From Planctomyces sp. (GTDB lineage Bacteria; Planctomycetota; Planctomycetia; Planctomycetales; Planctomycetaceae), in assembly GCA_013822855.1 (NCBI GenBank), contig PNLE01000018.1:1-35464 (forward strand): a DNA stretch of 35,464 bases, in the 5' to 3' direction. Positions 34,031 through 35,464 of this stretch are shown one piece after another. Position 1 is the first letter of the stretch; every line of letters starts with the position of its first letter. The notes under the pieces were generated by a model that was given only the letters and a program-made list of their open reading frames with translations, searched no databases and was not told where the DNA came from. A program made the translations under genes and the position numbers.

Positions 34031-34257
34031 CCACTCTCCATCGCTAGGCCAGACGCCACATGTCATTTTCAATTGCATCGCCACCGTGCAAACGAATTTC
34101 CAACGTGCGCAGAAAACAGGCATAAGAGACATTCGTTTTTCAACGAATAAAGCCAGTGGGTGTGCGGGGAGAGTGCAGCGTTGCCTATTGGTATAGCGTT
34201 TGCATAGAGTATGGCAGTAATCCGAAAACTGCCTCCTAGCGCCAGGAGTTGCCTTTC
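34031..34257 (+). other. glnA leader region
   Basis: 227 bases between the UvrA-like gene and glnA. Besides the candidate promoter and ribosome site listed separately, no other element is evident. Confidence 0.5.
34188..34204 (+). promoter_or_regulatory. candidate sigma-54 promoter of glnA
   Basis: TTGG and GCA are spaced so that GG (34190-34191) and GC (34202-34203) are separated by exactly ten bases, the invariant -24/-12 spacing. The intervening bases match the consensus only partly (TTTGCA is good, TATAG replaces CACG). The start codon is about 45 bases beyond the predicted start of transcription. Confidence 0.4.
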
Positions 34258-35464
34258 GTGCCAGAAATGACACCCCGCGAGGTTCTTGCCCTTTGCCGTG
34301 AACGTGAGATTTACGCCGTCGATCTACGGTTCATGGATTTCCCAGGTCTGCAGAAGCACTTCACCATTCCAGTCTCCGAACTGACCGAACAAAGTTTCGA
34401 GGAGGGCTTCGGTTTCGATGGTTCGTCGATGCGCGGCTGGCAGGCGATCAACGAGAGCGACATGCTCGTCGTCCCCGAGGCGTCGACCGCCTTCGTCGAT
34501 CCGTTCATGACCCGCACCCTCGCGATGACCTGCAACATCCAGGATCCGATTACTCGCGAGGACTATGCGAAGGATCCCCGGAATGTCGCCCGCAAGGCCG
34601 AGCGGTACATGCGATCAACGGGGATCGCCGACACCGCGAACTTCGGACCCGAAAGCGAGTTTTTCGTCTTCGATGACGTCCGCTTCGACAGCAGCCAGCA
34701 GCATGCTTTCTATTACATCGACAGTCAGGAAGGCCAATGGAACCGGGGCCGGGCCGAGCAGGGAGGCAACAAGGGTCACAAGATCCGTTACGGCGAAGGC
34801 TACTTCCCCGTTCCGCCGACAGACACTCTGCAAGATCTGCGGACGGAGATCATGCTCCGCCTGCAGGAATGCGGCGTAGCAGTCGAGGCGCAGCATCATG
34901 AAGTTGCGTCGGGGGGCCAGTGCGAGGTCGATCTCAAGTTCGCTCCGCTGGTGCAAAGCGCCGACCAGTTGCTCCTCTACAAATACATCGTCAAAAATGT
35001 CGCCGCCCGGCATGGGAAGACGGCGACCTTCATGCCCAAGCCCATCTGGAACGACGCCGGTTCGGGCCTGCACCTCCACCTTTCCTTGTGGAAGGAGGCC
35101 ACCAACCTCTTCGCGGGAACGGGATACGCGGGCCTGAGCGACACCGCCCTATTCGCCATTGGCGGCATCCTCAAACACGCCTATGCCGTCATGGCGTTCG
35201 CTTGCCCCACGACCAACAGCTACAAACGACTCGTTCCGGGTTTTGAAGCACCGGTCAATCTGACGTATAGCAGCCGCAATCGCTCCGCAGCGATCCGCAT
35301 TCCCGTCCATTCGCCGCGGCCTGAGAACAAGCGTTTTGAGTTCCGCTGTCCGGATCCCTCCAGCAACTCGTACCTCGCGATGTCGGCCATGCTGATGGCC
35401 GCGCTCGACGGCATTGAGAATCGCATCGATCCTGGCCCTCCGCTCGACAAGGACATCTACGACC
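34258..35464 (+). CDS. glnA: glutamine synthetase type I, 5' part
   Basis: The frame is open to the window edge, giving 402 residues of an expected 470. GTG 34258 is chosen because AGGAG (34244-34248) is nine bases upstream; ATG 34267 is in frame. Beta-grasp domain with GFDGSSMRGWQAINESDM; catalytic domain with GPESEFFVF, NKGHKIRYGEGYFPVPP, EVASGGQCEVDLKF, KPIWNDAGSGLHLHLSLW and NRSAAIRIP. Makes glutamine from glutamate and ammonia with ATP in a dodecamer. The adenylylation-site Tyr lies beyond the window. Encoded about 6 kb from the ammonium-sensor kinase. Confidence 0.96.
   Translation, partial: MPEMTPREVLALCREREIYAVDLRFMDFPGLQKHFTIPVSELTEQSFEEGFGFDGSSMRGWQAINESDMLVVPEASTAFVDPFMTRTLAMTCNIQDPITREDYAKDPRNVARKAERYMRSTGIADTANFGPESEFFVFDDVRFDSSQQHAFYYIDSQEGQWNRGRAEQGGNKGHKIRYGEGYFPVPPTDTLQDLRTEIMLRLQECGVAVEAQHHEVASGGQCEVDLKFAPLVQSADQLLLYKYIVKNVAARHGKTATFMPKPIWNDAGSGLHLHLSLWKEATNLFAGTGYAGLSDTALFAIGGILKHAYAVMAFACPTTNSYKRLVPGFEAPVNLTYSSRNRSAAIRIPVHSPRPENKRFEFRCPDPSSNSYLAMSAMLMAALDGIENRIDPGPPLDKDIYD

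Overview
Approximately the first 12 kb reads as an RNA-rich accessory island. The remainder is ordinary planctomycete chromosome. Host evidence comes from the proteins: a DUF1559 prepilin-like protein, a small lipoprotein encoded beside it, a DUF1080 protein, a UvrA paralogue, meso-diaminopimelate-type MurE with MurF, and an HNH endonuclease of a type familiar from Planctomycetes. GC content is high and most intergenic spaces are short. I worked by eye, without folding software or databases.

Region 1 (1-1680): an apparent tRNA 3' end at the left edge, a perfect 13-bp inverted repeat, a truncated tyrosine recombinase, a small gene remnant and a strong terminator. This looks like a worn integration site.

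Region 2 (1735-7811): a plus-strand array of about 39 tRNA or tRNA-like genes covering nearly every amino acid except alanine, none with an encoded CCA. Many are non-canonical: C instead of the near-universal U33, leucine tRNAs without a long variable arm, extra hairpins, and one UCA anticodon. Three protein genes sit inside the array: an orphan with paired CxxC motifs, an HNH endonuclease, and a small protein with an HEPN-like RxxxxH motif.

Region 3 (7814-9412): nine tandem structured RNA units (called A-I here) that lie directly between the tRNA array and a Ro60/TROVE gene. Every unit closes on itself with a terminal helix. Each carries a conserved internal loop (5' (U/G)GCC facing 3' UUC), and a second helix covaries between units. 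Four units enclose a circularly permuted tRNA mimic (T-arm, capped acceptor stem, then a D-arm or a substitute hairpin). One encloses a compact copy of 23S rRNA helices 69-71. I interpret them as Y RNA-like partners of the Ro60 protein (9493-11130). This is the main discovery candidate of the window.

Region 4 (11131-22403): a decayed IS5-type transposase, the lipoprotein and DUF1559 genes, a gene-poor stretch, a DHA2 efflux pump with an adaptor gene broken by one amber codon, a TPR protein, a DUF1080 protein and a polysaccharide deacetylase.

Region 5 (22404-35464): an ammonium-transporter/hybrid histidine kinase fusion, an HD-GYP response regulator, murF and murE on the minus strand, a UvrA-like ABC ATPase, and the 5' part of glnA behind a possible sigma-54 promoter. 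The ammonium sensor and glnA suggest a nitrogen-responsive neighbourhood.
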